From Prauserella_A sp040635515 (lineage in GTDB: Bacteria > Actinomycetota > Actinomycetes > Mycobacteriales > Pseudonocardiaceae): 64,000 nucleotides of DNA. Numbering within the stretch: the first letter of the stretch is position 1; the number at the start of each line of letters is the position of its first letter. Shown piece after piece: positions 16,869 to 25,227 of this stretch. The notes beneath the pieces are model-generated. The model worked only from the letters and a program-made list of their open reading frames with translations. It was not told the DNA's origin and ran no database searches. The stretch lies in assembly GCA_040635515.1 (NCBI GenBank), contig JBEYHY010000002.1, positions 682,001 through 746,000 on the forward strand, read 5' to 3'. Made by a program: the position numbers and the translations under genes.

Positions 16869-17762
16869 TCAGTCTCCGGTCGCGGTCAGGAAGTCGCGCA
16901 CGAGCCGGACGACGTCGCGCGGGTGGTCCTGGGGCACGAAGTGGCCCGCTCCCTTGACCACCGCCAGCCTGGCGTCCCTGACCCGGTTCGCGGCTTCGCG
17001 CACCAGCTCTACCGGGACGGCGTCGTCGTCCTCGCCGTGGATGAACAACGTCGGACAGGACACTTCGGACAGTCGGGGCAGGTGGTTGGTCCGCATCCGC
17101 CGTGGCCCCACCTCGAACCGGTTCCAGTCGCTGAACAGGTGACCGCCGTTGCGCCTCTTCGACTCGTATTCCGCGACATAGGCGCCCGCGAGCCGGTCGA
17201 CGTCGGCTTCGGTGACCTCGTCGGCGAAGGGGATCTTCGTGCGGGCGAAGCGCTCCAGTTGCTTCGCCGACTGCATGCGGGTGAGTGCCCACGAAACAGG
17301 CGTGCGCAAGGAAAGGTAGGCGAGTTCGTGAGCCTTGACGCGGTCCTGCAGTCCGCCGCACGAGGTCAGGACGAGCCGCTCGACCCTGTCCGGCTCGCGC
17401 AAGGCGACTCCCAGGCTGACCGTGGCTCCGAGCGAAAGGCCGACGAAGGTGGCCGAGGACAGTTCCCAATGATCCATCAGGCGCAGCAGGAGCTCCTCCA
17501 GCGCGCGCTGGTCGGCGCGGGCTCGCCACGGCCAGCTTCCGCCGTGCTTGGGCAGATCGGGGCAGAAGACACGGTGGTCGGTGGCGAGATCCTCGGCGAC
17601 CTTTCGCCAGGTGATGGAGCCGTTGTCGAGGCTGGCGCCATGCAGCAGGATGACCGCGGGTCCATTGTCTCCCGCGATCCGGTAGGCCAGCCGTCCCTCC
17701 GCGAGGTCCACTCCGCCGTGCGCGACAGCGCGGCCGGAAGGAACGTCGTGGTCTTTCGTCAC
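16869..17762 (-). CDS. Alpha/beta hydrolase
   Basis: A 297-residue alpha/beta-hydrolase-fold enzyme. VILLHGASLDN holds the oxyanion HG, VGLSLGATVSLG holds the nucleophile Ser, LFIHGEDDDAVP holds the acid, and GAGHFVPQDHP holds the His, so the triad is complete. The start is GTG 17762, with GGAGG 7 nt upstream; it overlaps the stop of the TetR gene by 4 bp (GTGA), so the two are one coupled operon. The TetR protein probably senses the substrate or product of this enzyme. Reaction unknown. Confidence 0.9.
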   Translation of the reverse strand: MTKDHDVPSGRAVAHGGVDLAEGRLAYRIAGDNGPAVILLHGASLDNGSITWRKVAEDLATDHRVFCPDLPKHGGSWPWRARADQRALEELLLRLMDHWELSSATFVGLSLGATVSLGVALREPDRVERLVLTSCGGLQDRVKAHELAYLSLRTPVSWALTRMQSAKQLERFARTKIPFADEVTEADVDRLAGAYVAEYESKRRNGGHLFSDWNRFEVGPRRMRTNHLPRLSEVSCPTLFIHGEDDDAVPVELVREAANRVRDARLAVVKGAGHFVPQDHPRDVVRLVRDFLTATGD

Positions 17763-18442
17763 GGGGTTTCCTCCATTCTCGTGAGCTGGTCGTCGAGTCG
17801 CGCGAGCAGCGTGAGCTGGGCTTGCCGCGCGGCGGCCGGATCGGCGGGCCGGTCGGCGGCGAGGCCGCGGCCGACCAGGTCGGCGAAGAGGCCAACGGTC
17901 GTTGACAATTGCTCGGCGGTGCCGGGTTCGAGCGAACCGGGTGCGTGGACGAGCCCGACGGTGAAGGTGCTGAGCATGCGCACGATGTCCTCGGCGGGGA
18001 TCGTGGCGTCGAGGACGCCCGCCCGTTGCAGTTCCGTGGCGTAGTCGGTGAGCCACTGGAACCGTTGCGGGTACCGGTCGTCGGTCACGGCGCGCACGTG
18101 GTCACCCAGCACGGAATCATCGCCGAGGTAGAGGGCGCTCATCACCGGGTCTGCGAGCAGGGCCTCGACTCCGAACCGGTAGACGGTGCCGAGGCCGATC
18201 ACGCCCGGCGCTTCGAGGACGCGCCGGTGTACCCGCGCCGTCAGTTCCCGCGTGCTCCGGCGCAGCACGGCGTCGAGGATGGCCCTTTTGTCGGGGAATT
18301 CGAGATATACCGCGCCTTTGCCGATGCCTGCCTTGGCCGCGACGTCCGCGATCGTCGTGCGGGCCCAGCCCCGGTCGAGGAGGAGCCGGCGAGCCGCTTC
18401 GAGTATGCGGCCCCTGCGGTCGGGGACGAGTGGTCTTGGCAT
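17759..18442 (-). CDS. TetR-family transcriptional regulator
   Basis: A 227-residue TetR/AcrR repressor. The N-terminal helix-turn-helix is clear (ILEAARRLLLDRGWARTTIADVAAKAGIGKGAVYLEFPDKRAIL, about residues 12-55). The C-terminal ligand-binding domain is unlike any I can name. The ATG is preceded by GGAGGTGGTGCC, which is part of a 21-bp inverted repeat at 18447-18502, so binding there would block both transcription and ribosome access. It is coupled to the downstream hydrolase gene, its likely target. Confidence 0.92.
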   Translation of the reverse strand: MPRPLVPDRRGRILEAARRLLLDRGWARTTIADVAAKAGIGKGAVYLEFPDKRAILDAVLRRSTRELTARVHRRVLEAPGVIGLGTVYRFGVEALLADPVMSALYLGDDSVLGDHVRAVTDDRYPQRFQWLTDYATELQRAGVLDATIPAEDIVRMLSTFTVGLVHAPGSLEPGTAEQLSTTVGLFADLVGRGLAADRPADPAAARQAQLTLLARLDDQLTRMEETP

Positions 18443-18446
18443 GGCA

Positions 18447-18502
18447 CCACCTCCGGCTGTAGTGACCAGAATAGCGTATCAGGTCACTACAGCCGGAGGT
18501 GG
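18447..18502. promoter_or_regulatory. Perfect 21-bp inverted repeat, TetR operator/hairpin
   Basis: The arm at 18447-18467 is the exact reverse complement of 18482-18502, with a 14-bp AT-rich spacer. The inner half (AGTGACC ... GGTCACT) has the look of a TetR operator; the outer half (CCTCCGG ... CCGGAGG) includes the Shine-Dalgarno sequence of the TetR gene. In RNA it would form a very stable hairpin that hides the ribosome site. It also sits 10 bp after the stop codon of the upstream gene on the same strand and could terminate it. Confidence 0.82.
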
Positions 18503-18512
18503 CCGGGCGGGA

Positions 18513-19559
18513 CTACTCCCGCGCCGTGATCTCCCACTGAAGTCCGTGGCCGGTCAGGAATGCGAGGAATCCGGCCGCGTCGTACGCCTGGGCGGGCGCC
18601 AGCACCCCTGGCTTGGCGCCGTCGGCGGCCAGCCGATGGGCGGCCTCGACCGCGATGACGGCCGTGGTTCCGTAGGTGTCGGTGCCCTGGACGAGACCTC
18701 GGAGGGCGTGGCCGCCGGGGATCGTGGCGTCGACGAGGTAGGTGAATCGCTGGGCGCGGCGTTCGTCGCCGGTGGGGCCCTCAGGGAGGGCGTCGATGAT
18801 CGTCGTCGTGAGCGGAGCACTCAGCCGGGCGCTGAAACTCGCCTCGACGAGGCTCTCCACCCGGTCGGCCCGCACATGCCGGGGAATGGTGACGACCTCG
18901 GCAAGCGGCAGCCGGGTCATCGCGGTGGGTTCCGGGGCGCCGGGAAAGACGACGGAGGTGCGCCGGGCGGGGATGCCGGTGTGCCACTCGCCGTGTTCAT
19001 AGGTGAGCCCACCGCCGGTGAGCGCTCCGGCGGTCCGCAGTGCCGAGCGCAACGAGCCCCGCGACGGTGCGCCGCCGCCGGTGATGACGTGGCTGACGGT
19101 GATCTCGCCGAGCGAAGGCGCTTCGTCGGCCATCAGGTGCGCGACCAGGTCGCAGGGAAGACAGCCGTCGTTGGTGGCGGGCACGACGGTGACCCCGGCC
19201 CGTTCGGCCTCACCGGCGAACGTGTCGAAGACGGTCTTGAGGTAGGACTGTTCTCCCGCCGTGTCGACGTAGTGACAGCCCGCGCTGATCGCGGCGCGGA
19301 CAACGGCGTGGCCGGTGGTGGTGAACGGCCCGGCGCAGTTGATGACCGCGTCGCATCCTGCGAGGCATTCCACGAGCGCGTCGTGATCGGCGAGGCCGGC
19401 GACGCGCTGAGGGCTCGTGGTGAGCCCCGAGGCCGCCGCGGCCTTGCCGAGGCGGGTGGCGTCCCTGCCGGCGAGCACCACGTCGATATGCCGGCGGGAC
19501 AGTTCGCTGAGCACGAGTCCGGCCTGGTAGCCACTGGCTCCGTAGACGGCGATGCGCAC
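18513..19559 (-). CDS. Saccharopine-dehydrogenase-like oxidoreductase
   Basis: A 348-residue NAD(P)-binding protein. MRIAVYGASGYQAGLVLSEL opens with a Rossmann GxSGYxG motif, and CDAVINCAGPFTTTGHAVVRAAISAGCHYVDTAGE is the hallmark of the saccharopine dehydrogenase / trans-acting enoyl reductase group. Members act on amino-acid-derived or lipid substrates; the specific reaction cannot be told. The start is ATG 19559. It is divergent from an AraC-family regulator (137 bp between starts), which is the natural candidate to activate it. Downstream is the TetR/hydrolase operon. Confidence 0.86.
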   Translation of the reverse strand: MRIAVYGASGYQAGLVLSELSRRHIDVVLAGRDATRLGKAAAASGLTTSPQRVAGLADHDALVECLAGCDAVINCAGPFTTTGHAVVRAAISAGCHYVDTAGEQSYLKTVFDTFAGEAERAGVTVVPATNDGCLPCDLVAHLMADEAPSLGEITVSHVITGGGAPSRGSLRSALRTAGALTGGGLTYEHGEWHTGIPARRTSVVFPGAPEPTAMTRLPLAEVVTIPRHVRADRVESLVEASFSARLSAPLTTTIIDALPEGPTGDERRAQRFTYLVDATIPGGHALRGLVQGTDTYGTTAVIAVEAAHRLAADGAKPGVLAPAQAYDAAGFLAFLTGHGLQWEITARE

Positions 19560-19696
19560 GTCGGTCTCCTGTTCGATGGCGGATGTCGGATGTCGGATGG
19601 TGACGGTATTGCGCCGCCGAGAGCCATTCCATGCTTTGGCGTCCGCGGTTCCTGCGAGATCGTCTCTTGTGCTGGCGAGCCGATACGCTGCTATTC

Positions 19697-20644
19697 GTGG
19701 ATGTGCTCTCCGATGCGGTCACGGCGATGCGTACCGGCCGCCCGCATTCCGCGCACGTGCGGCACAGGGCGCCGTTCGGCCACTGGTTTCCCGCGGTGCC
19801 CGGCGCCGGGTTTCACGTTGTGCTGCAAGGAAGCTGCTGGCTCATTCCTCCGGTGGGTGACCCGGTTTCCGTCGCTCCCGGCGATATTGTGTTCCTGCCA
19901 CGGGGGCGCGAGCATGGTCTCGCCGACTCGCCGTCGACGCCGCTGGCCGAGCAAGCCGTGGCGCTGACGGAGATCCGGACCGGTGACGCCGGGATGCCGC
20001 CGGACACGATCATGGTCTGCGGCGCGTACCTGCTGGACCAGACACGTCCCCATCCGCTGTTCGGTGAGCTTCCCGACGTGATCCACCTTTCCGCGCGTGC
20101 CGGGCATCCGGCCCTTCGCGCGGCGCTCGACTTGCTGGAGCTCGAACTGGAACGGGAGCGCCCTGGCTCCGGCGCGATGCTTCCGGCGCTGCTGGATGTA
20201 TTGCTGCTGCACGGTCTGCGGGCCTGGATCGGTGAGCAGAGCGGTGGCGGTGGCTGGGTCGCCGCCCTGCGCGATCCCGCGGTCGCCGCGGCGCTCGACG
20301 CGGTGCACCGGCAACCGAGCCGGCAGTGGACGGTCGCGGAACTCGGTGCCCTCGGCGGTTTGTCGCGGGCCGCCTTCGCCAGGCGGTTCACCACCTTGGT
20401 CGGCAGGCCGCCCTTGACCTACCTCACGTGGTGGCGGCTGACGCTGGCCGCACGGTTGCTGCGCGAATCCGACCTGCCGCTGTCGACGGTGGCCAGAAAG
20501 ATCGGCTATGCCTCGGAATTCGCGTTCGCCCATGCCTTCAAGCGCCAGTACGGCCTGCCGCCCGGGAGGTTCCGGCGAGATTCGCTTGCGCGAGATACGG
20601 GGCGAATTCGCGAGCCTGAATCCGGGGCACCGCAGAACCGGTGA
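19697..20644 (+). CDS. AraC-family transcriptional regulator with N-terminal cupin
   Basis: A 315-residue regulator. The N-terminal half is a cupin sensor domain of the type that begins DVLSDAVTAMRTG; VSVAPGDIVFLPRGREHGLAD is a cupin motif. Residues about 210-310 contain two helix-turn-helices of AraC type (WTVAELGALGGLSRAAFARRF and LSTVARKIGYASEFAFAHAF, then GLPPGRFR). I choose GTG 19697 since it begins MDVLSDAV; no Shine-Dalgarno is visible, and TACGCT 7 nt upstream would fit a leaderless transcript. It is divergent from the saccharopine-dehydrogenase-like gene and probably controls it. Confidence 0.87.
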   Translation: MDVLSDAVTAMRTGRPHSAHVRHRAPFGHWFPAVPGAGFHVVLQGSCWLIPPVGDPVSVAPGDIVFLPRGREHGLADSPSTPLAEQAVALTEIRTGDAGMPPDTIMVCGAYLLDQTRPHPLFGELPDVIHLSARAGHPALRAALDLLELELERERPGSGAMLPALLDVLLLHGLRAWIGEQSGGGGWVAALRDPAVAAALDAVHRQPSRQWTVAELGALGGLSRAAFARRFTTLVGRPPLTYLTWWRLTLAARLLRESDLPLSTVARKIGYASEFAFAHAFKRQYGLPPGRFRRDSLARDTGRIREPESGAPQNR

Positions 20645-20754
20645 CGCCGTAATCACGTGCCATGGCCGCCCCGGTATCTCGGTAACACCCGTGCCTGTAG
20701 CGTGTGTTTGTCACATGGCATTACAGGTTCGTCTGGTACGCAAGGAGATCAGCG

Positions 20755-21654
20755 ATGTTCACCGGCCTCAGCGCGTTTCCACTCAGCCCGGTGACGGAGA
20801 CGTCAATCGACGAAGCGGCGTTCTCCGGCATCGTGTCCCGGCTTCACCGCGCCGGTGCCGACTCCATCGGAGCGCTGGGCTCGACGGGAAGTTACGCCTA
20901 CCTCAGCCGTCAGCAGCGCAAGCGGATCGCCGAGCTTGCCGTCGAGGCCGCGGAGGGTACTCCGGTACTCGTCGGCATCGGCGCGCCGCGGACCGCCGAC
21001 GTGTTGCGGCACGCCGAGGACGCCCAGAACGCGGGCGCGAATGCCGTGCTGCTGGCTCCGGTGTCCTATCAGCCACTCACCGACGACGAGGTGTACGGGC
21101 TGTACGCCGACGTGACGGCGGAGCTTTCCGTGCCGTTGTGCGTCTACGACAATCCCGGCACCACTCGATTCGTCTTCAGCGATGAGCTCCACGGCCGCAT
21201 CGCCGCATTGCCGAACGTCGCGTCGGTGAAGATTCCGGCGACGCCGGAGGATCAGGAAGAGGCCCGCGCGCGGGTGCGGAACCTGCGGCGGCACCTTCCC
21301 GGCCACGTCGGTATCGGGGTCAGCGGCGACGCGGCCGGGGCGGGTGGCCTGCTCGCCGGCTGTGACGCCTGGTACAGCGTGCTCGGTGGGCTGTGGCCCG
21401 AGGTATGCCTCAGCATCACGCGGGCCGCCCAGCGAGGTGACGCTGCCGAGGCTCGCCGCCTCTCCCGTCTGCTCACTCCGATATGGACGCTTTTCGACCG
21501 ATACGGCAGCGTGCGAGTGGTCGCCGCGATCGCCGATCACCTGGGACTCACAGGGTCCCCGAATCTGCCTCGCCCGCTCAGGGAGCTCGCTGGTGAGGAT
21601 CGGTCCAGTGTCGAGGAAGTGGTCCGCAAAGTCCTGCCCGCCATCGAAAACTGA
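20755..21654 (+). CDS. Dihydrodipicolinate synthase/N-acetylneuraminate lyase family protein
   Basis: A 299-residue class I aldolase of the DapA family. The fold begins TGLSAFPLSPV; GSTGSYAYLSRQQRKRIAEL is the conserved pyruvate-binding region, the Tyr is in LCVYDNPGTT, and the Schiff-base Lys is in ASVKIPAT. In true DapA the first motif is GTTGE; here it is GSTGS, so it is likely a keto-acid lyase or synthase for another substrate. ATG 20755 has AAGGAG 7 nt upstream. The MOSC gene follows after 18 bp, so the two form an operon. Confidence 0.88.
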   Translation: MFTGLSAFPLSPVTETSIDEAAFSGIVSRLHRAGADSIGALGSTGSYAYLSRQQRKRIAELAVEAAEGTPVLVGIGAPRTADVLRHAEDAQNAGANAVLLAPVSYQPLTDDEVYGLYADVTAELSVPLCVYDNPGTTRFVFSDELHGRIAALPNVASVKIPATPEDQEEARARVRNLRRHLPGHVGIGVSGDAAGAGGLLAGCDAWYSVLGGLWPEVCLSITRAAQRGDAAEARRLSRLLTPIWTLFDRYGSVRVVAAIADHLGLTGSPNLPRPLRELAGEDRSSVEEVVRKVLPAIEN

Positions 21655-21672
21655 GAACCGGGGGCGATTTCG

Positions 21673-22200
21673 ATGAACGCATGGCGCGGGGAGATCCGTG
21701 CGGTCTACTCGACCGAGTCGGCGGGAGCCGGGATGAGCGAGCTGGCCTCGGGACAGCTCGTCGCGGGTGTCGGCCTGGCCGGGGACAGGTATGCCCTCGG
21801 CCAGGGCCTTTATTCACACCGGTGGCATCCCGACCGGCAGCTCACGCTGATCGCGCAGGAAGTGATCGACGCCCTCACCCTCGCGCTCGGTGAGCCGGTG
21901 GAGGGCATCGAGCTGCGGCGCAATGTCGTCACACATGGCGTTCCGCTCAACTCACTGGTGGAGACCCGGTTCGCGGCGGGGGAGACGATCCTCTACGGAG
22001 GCAGGCTCAACGTGCCGTGCCGGTACCTGGAACGACTGACGGGCAAGAAGGTGTACAAGCCGCTTCTCGGCCGCTCGGGGCTCAACTGCCGGATCCTGCG
22101 CGGAGGAACCATTCGTGCCGGTGACGTCGTGCGTCCGCTCAGTCCCGCCGAGGCGGCCGAGTTTCCCATCGAAGAGGTTCCCGCCGACGAAGCCGGGTGA
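21673..22200 (+). CDS. MOSC-domain protein
   Basis: A 175-residue protein that is a single MOSC domain, the sulfur-carrier fold found at the C terminus of molybdenum-cofactor sulfurases and in YiiM/mARC-like enzymes. Visible family segments are GVGLAGDRYALGQG near the N terminus, ELRRNVVTHGVPLNSLV in the middle, and GRSGLNCRILRGGTIRAGDVV near the end. The conserved Cys expected to carry the sulfur or bind molybdenum may be the one in GLNCRIL. It follows the DapA-like gene closely, though a functional link is not obvious. It converges on the RidA-like gene. Confidence 0.87.
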   Translation: MNAWRGEIRAVYSTESAGAGMSELASGQLVAGVGLAGDRYALGQGLYSHRWHPDRQLTLIAQEVIDALTLALGEPVEGIELRRNVVTHGVPLNSLVETRFAAGETILYGGRLNVPCRYLERLTGKKVYKPLLGRSGLNCRILRGGTIRAGDVVRPLSPAEAAEFPIEEVPADEAG

Positions 22201-22210
22201 GGGCGCCCGC

Positions 22211-22648
22211 TCAGTCGAGCGCCGCCGTCAGCTCGATCTCGATGCACGCCCTGCTCGGCAAGGTCGCGACGCCGACGGCGGAGCGGGCGCACTTGCCACG
22301 CTCGCCCAGTACTTGAACGAGCACATCGGACGCGGCGTCGGCGACGAAGGAATGCTCAGCGAATCCCTCCGCCGCCGCGACATAGACGGTCATCCGCAGG
22401 ACCCGCACCCGTTCCAGAGCCTCGTCCTCGATCGTGAGCGCCATGAGCGCGTTGCGAACCGAAACGCGTGCCGCTTCGCGGGCATCGTCGGCGGTGACGT
22501 CGGCGCCGACCCGGCCGGGATGGCACATCTCGCCCCGCAGCCGTGGTGTCATACCGGCCGTCGCGAGGATTCCGCCGCAGCGCCGCACGGGCTGGTAGTG
22601 GCCTTGCGGTTGCGGGACGGGCAGCCCGGCCAGTTCAGGATGGTTCAT
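22211..22648 (-). CDS. RidA/YjgF-family protein
   Basis: A 145-residue member of the YjgF/YER057c/UK114 superfamily, whose founding member RidA hydrolyses reactive enamine/imine intermediates made by PLP enzymes. GGILATAGMTPRLRGE, RNALMALTIEDEALERVRVLRMTVYVA and IEIELTAALD are family landmarks; the Arg of canonical RidA is not in the usual place, so it may be a sub-family with another activity. ATG 22648 has GGGGAGAAG before it. It is the last gene of the 5-oxoproline operon, where damage control of imines from amino acid breakdown would make sense. Confidence 0.78.
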   Translation of the reverse strand: MNHPELAGLPVPQPQGHYQPVRRCGGILATAGMTPRLRGEMCHPGRVGADVTADDAREAARVSVRNALMALTIEDEALERVRVLRMTVYVAAAEGFAEHSFVADAASDVLVQVLGERGKCARSAVGVATLPSRACIEIELTAALD

Positions 22649-22680
22649 CTTCTCCCCACATCGTGATCGCTCGACCGGAT

Positions 22681-23691
22681 TCACCGGGATCCGTTACCCC
22701 GGAGGGAATCGAGAATTCTCGTCATTTTCTCCCTGGCCGACTGGATGACCTCGGCCTCCCGCAGCCGCAGCCTTCGTGCGGCGGCGACCGTGATCGGCAC
22801 GAACCGGACTCGTGCGCCGGGACGGGTCTGGGACAGCACGTTCATCGACGAGGTGCAGATGACGCCGACAACCGGATAGCCCGCCGACAGGCCGCGACCG
22901 CGATTCAGCACCAGCAGTTCCTTGCTTCCCGGTACCTCGATGGACCCGATCGGCAAGGCGCGCGACAGGATCTCGGCCTTGTCGTGACGCACGGGAATCC
23001 GGCCTTCGAGCCTGGCTCCCACGGCGTCGGTCTTGTCGGTCATGACGTAGTCGCCGTCGAATATGTCGTCGGCGTCGCGCTCGAAGAGATCGCGATTCTC
23101 GCCGGGAAGAACGCCCAGCTCTCCCTCGGCCGGTGACGGCGGGCGGGCAGGGGAGAGGGCGGGAAACGGATAGGTCCTGCCGGAGAGGTCGAGGCGATCG
23201 GCGAAGCCGCAGCCGAGAGTGAGCCCCGGAACGAGATCGAGGCCGTAGCGCAGGGTCCGGTCAGGGGCGACGCTGCCGAGAAATGCGTCCCGAGCCCCGC
23301 CGGAACCATCGAAACCGCCGAAACCGCCGAAGACACTGACGTAGCAGCGGACACCGTCCCTGATCTCCCGTACCGCCAGCTCAGCCCCTGCCGGTACGAC
23401 GAGGGCCTGATTCATGCGTGCCGGCAGCCCGCCGACCGTCACCTCGGCGGCCGCGCCGGTGACGGCCACGATCACCTCGTCGCTGAACGCGACGACGAGA
23501 TCGGTCATCACCGTTTCCAGCGACGGCAGACTGACCTGGTTTCCGGCCAGTGCATTGCCGTAGTGGTAGGAGAACTGGTCGAGCGCGCCGTTGGCCGCGA
23601 TACCCCACGAGGCCCCGGAGGGACGTCCTTCGTCCTGCAGCGTCGCGAACGTCGCCTCGACGACGGTGGCCGTGCTATTCCCGCTGAACAC
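22681..23691 (-). CDS. pxpC: 5-oxoprolinase subunit C (biotin-dependent carboxyltransferase fold)
   Basis: The 336-residue PxpC (KipA-like) subunit of the ATP-dependent PxpABC 5-oxoprolinase, which opens the lactam of pyroglutamate to give glutamate. Landmarks are LQDEGRPSGASWGIAANGALDQFSYHYGNALAGN near the N terminus, the family signature for the carboxyltransferase-like domain, and SAGYPVVGVI near the C terminus. It overlaps pxpB by 17 bp. In Bacillus subtilis the equivalent genes lie together with a NRAMP-like transporter and a DUF1445 protein, just as here. Confidence 0.93.
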   Translation of the reverse strand: MFSGNSTATVVEATFATLQDEGRPSGASWGIAANGALDQFSYHYGNALAGNQVSLPSLETVMTDLVVAFSDEVIVAVTGAAAEVTVGGLPARMNQALVVPAGAELAVREIRDGVRCYVSVFGGFGGFDGSGGARDAFLGSVAPDRTLRYGLDLVPGLTLGCGFADRLDLSGRTYPFPALSPARPPSPAEGELGVLPGENRDLFERDADDIFDGDYVMTDKTDAVGARLEGRIPVRHDKAEILSRALPIGSIEVPGSKELLVLNRGRGLSAGYPVVGVICTSSMNVLSQTRPGARVRFVPITVAAARRLRLREAEVIQSAREKMTRILDSLRGNGSR

Positions 23692-24400
23692 GACAATCCT
23701 CCATGGTCAGGCCTTCATAGCCGGCCCATTCGGTATCGGTCACCGGGAAGTAGCCCACGTAGTCGCCGGGCTGGTAGGCGCAGAACTCGTCGCGGTGGGC
23801 GGACACCAGTTCGACGGGGGTGTGCCCGATGAGCTGCCAGCCCGCCGGTGCGCTCACCGAGTAGATCAGCGACTGGATTCCGGCCAGTGCCACCGAACCG
23901 GGGGGAACGCGGACCCTCGGGTCCGACCGGCGGGGGACCGGGACGCCGCCGCTCAGTCCGTCCATCATGGGCGATGCCGCGGGGGCGCCGTAACAGCGGA
24001 CCAGGTACCACGTTCCACTGTGGAGCGTGATCAGTTCCTCCTCGGTCCTGCCGAGCAGTCCGGCCACGAAACCGAGATCGGGTCCGTGTTCTCCGCCGTA
24101 CCGGACGGGCACGCGGAAGTACCGGGGTTCGCGGGTGGACTCGGGGGAGGAAGCGGAGCTTCGCGTGCTCACGTACCGCAGGAGCGCTTCGAGGTCCTCC
24201 GGCCGGACGCTCAGGCTGTCGAACTCCACCAGTGCCGAGTCGTAGGTGGCGGCGACGCCGGTGATCGCCGGAAGCCGTACCTCGTCAAGGCCGGCGACCA
24301 GCCGCCGGACGTTTCGCCACCGATCTTCCGCGTCGCCATCGGTGAACCGCACCCTGACGGCGGCGTCGCCCTGCGAGGTGATCAGGACTCCGCTCTCCAT
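23675..24400 (-). CDS. pxpB: 5-oxoprolinase subunit B
   Basis: The 241-residue PxpB (KipI-like) subunit, with the allophanate-hydrolase-subunit-1 cyclophilin-like fold. It begins VLITSQGDAAVRVRF, and GPDLGFVAGLLGRTEEELITLHSGTWYLVRCYG, VPPGSVALAG and SAPAGWQLIGHTPV are conserved stretches. It works as a complex with PxpC and PxpA to hydrolyse 5-oxoproline using ATP. The gene lies 10 bp after the DUF1445 gene and overlaps pxpC, so expression is coupled. Confidence 0.93.
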   Translation of the reverse strand: MESGVLITSQGDAAVRVRFTDGDAEDRWRNVRRLVAGLDEVRLPAITGVAATYDSALVEFDSLSVRPEDLEALLRYVSTRSSASSPESTREPRYFRVPVRYGGEHGPDLGFVAGLLGRTEEELITLHSGTWYLVRCYGAPAASPMMDGLSGGVPVPRRSDPRVRVPPGSVALAGIQSLIYSVSAPAGWQLIGHTPVELVSAHRDEFCAYQPGDYVGYFPVTDTEWAGYEGLTMEDCRVQRE

Positions 24401-24410
24401 GCCCCCTCCC

Positions 24411-25199
24411 TCAGGGTGTGATCAGTTCCGACTCGCGAATGTCGGTGATGGCCATCCTGCCCGGTGCGTGCGCGATCGCGAACTCGGGCCGCGACTCCAT
24501 GACCATCGCCTGAGGGGTCACTCCGCAGGCCCAGAAGACCGGGACGTCCCCTTCGGCGAGCACCGGCGGATCGCCCCAATCCGGCTTGTCCAGATCGGTG
24601 ATCCCGATGAGGCCGGGGTCCCCGACGTGGACCGGCGCGCCGTGCACGGCGGGGTAGCGCGCGCAGATCCGTACCGTGTCGGGGACGCGGTCGGCAGGCA
24701 CACCCCGCATGGACACGACGGTCGAGGACGCGAACGCGCCCGCGGGTGCGCAGTCGATTGTCGTCCGGTACATCGGCACGGTGGTGCCTGCCGAGTTGTG
24801 CCGCATCTCGATTCCGGCCTCGATCAGTGCCCGCTCGAAACTGAAGGAACAGCCGAACAGGAACGCGACGAGATCGTCCCGCCAGAGCCCCGAGACGTCC
24901 GTTTCCTCGGCGACCAGCTCTCCTCGCTCGTAGATCCGGTACGCGGGCACGTCGGTGGCGATGTCGCCTTTGAACCGGGTGCTGCTCCTGGCTCCCGGAT
25001 CGAAGACGTCGAGCAGCGGGCACGGTTTCGGGTTCCGCTGGGCGAAGAGCATGAGGTCGAAAGCCTGCTCGCGGGGAACGGCCAGCAGGTTGGCCTGCGC
25101 CCACCCGTCGCACCAGCCCGACGTCGTTCCGGTGTGTCCATTGCGGATTGTCGTCCGCGCCTGCTCGGGGGTGAGCGAGCGCCATTTTTCGAGGTTCAT
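24411..25199 (-). CDS. DUF1445 putative hydro-lyase / D-glutamate cyclase-like protein
   Basis: A 262-residue soluble protein of the DUF1445 family, related to the catalytic part of D-glutamate cyclase, which makes 5-oxo-D-proline. Landmarks are NGHTGTTSGWCDGWAQANL, FAQRNPKPCPLLDV and VPVFWACGVTPQAM. The ATG at 25199 has GAAAGGAAAAG upstream; an in-frame extension further upstream lacks similarity. It sits between the transporter gene and pxpB. A role in feeding D-glutamate or another hydroxy acid into the oxoproline route is an inference from the cyclase relationship and the operon. Confidence 0.88.
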   Translation of the reverse strand: MNLEKWRSLTPEQARTTIRNGHTGTTSGWCDGWAQANLLAVPREQAFDLMLFAQRNPKPCPLLDVFDPGARSSTRFKGDIATDVPAYRIYERGELVAEETDVSGLWRDDLVAFLFGCSFSFERALIEAGIEMRHNSAGTTVPMYRTTIDCAPAGAFASSTVVSMRGVPADRVPDTVRICARYPAVHGAPVHVGDPGLIGITDLDKPDWGDPPVLAEGDVPVFWACGVTPQAMVMESRPEFAIAHAPGRMAITDIRESELITP

Positions 25200-25227
25200 C
25201 GGTGCTTTTCCTTTCACTCGGTCATGT

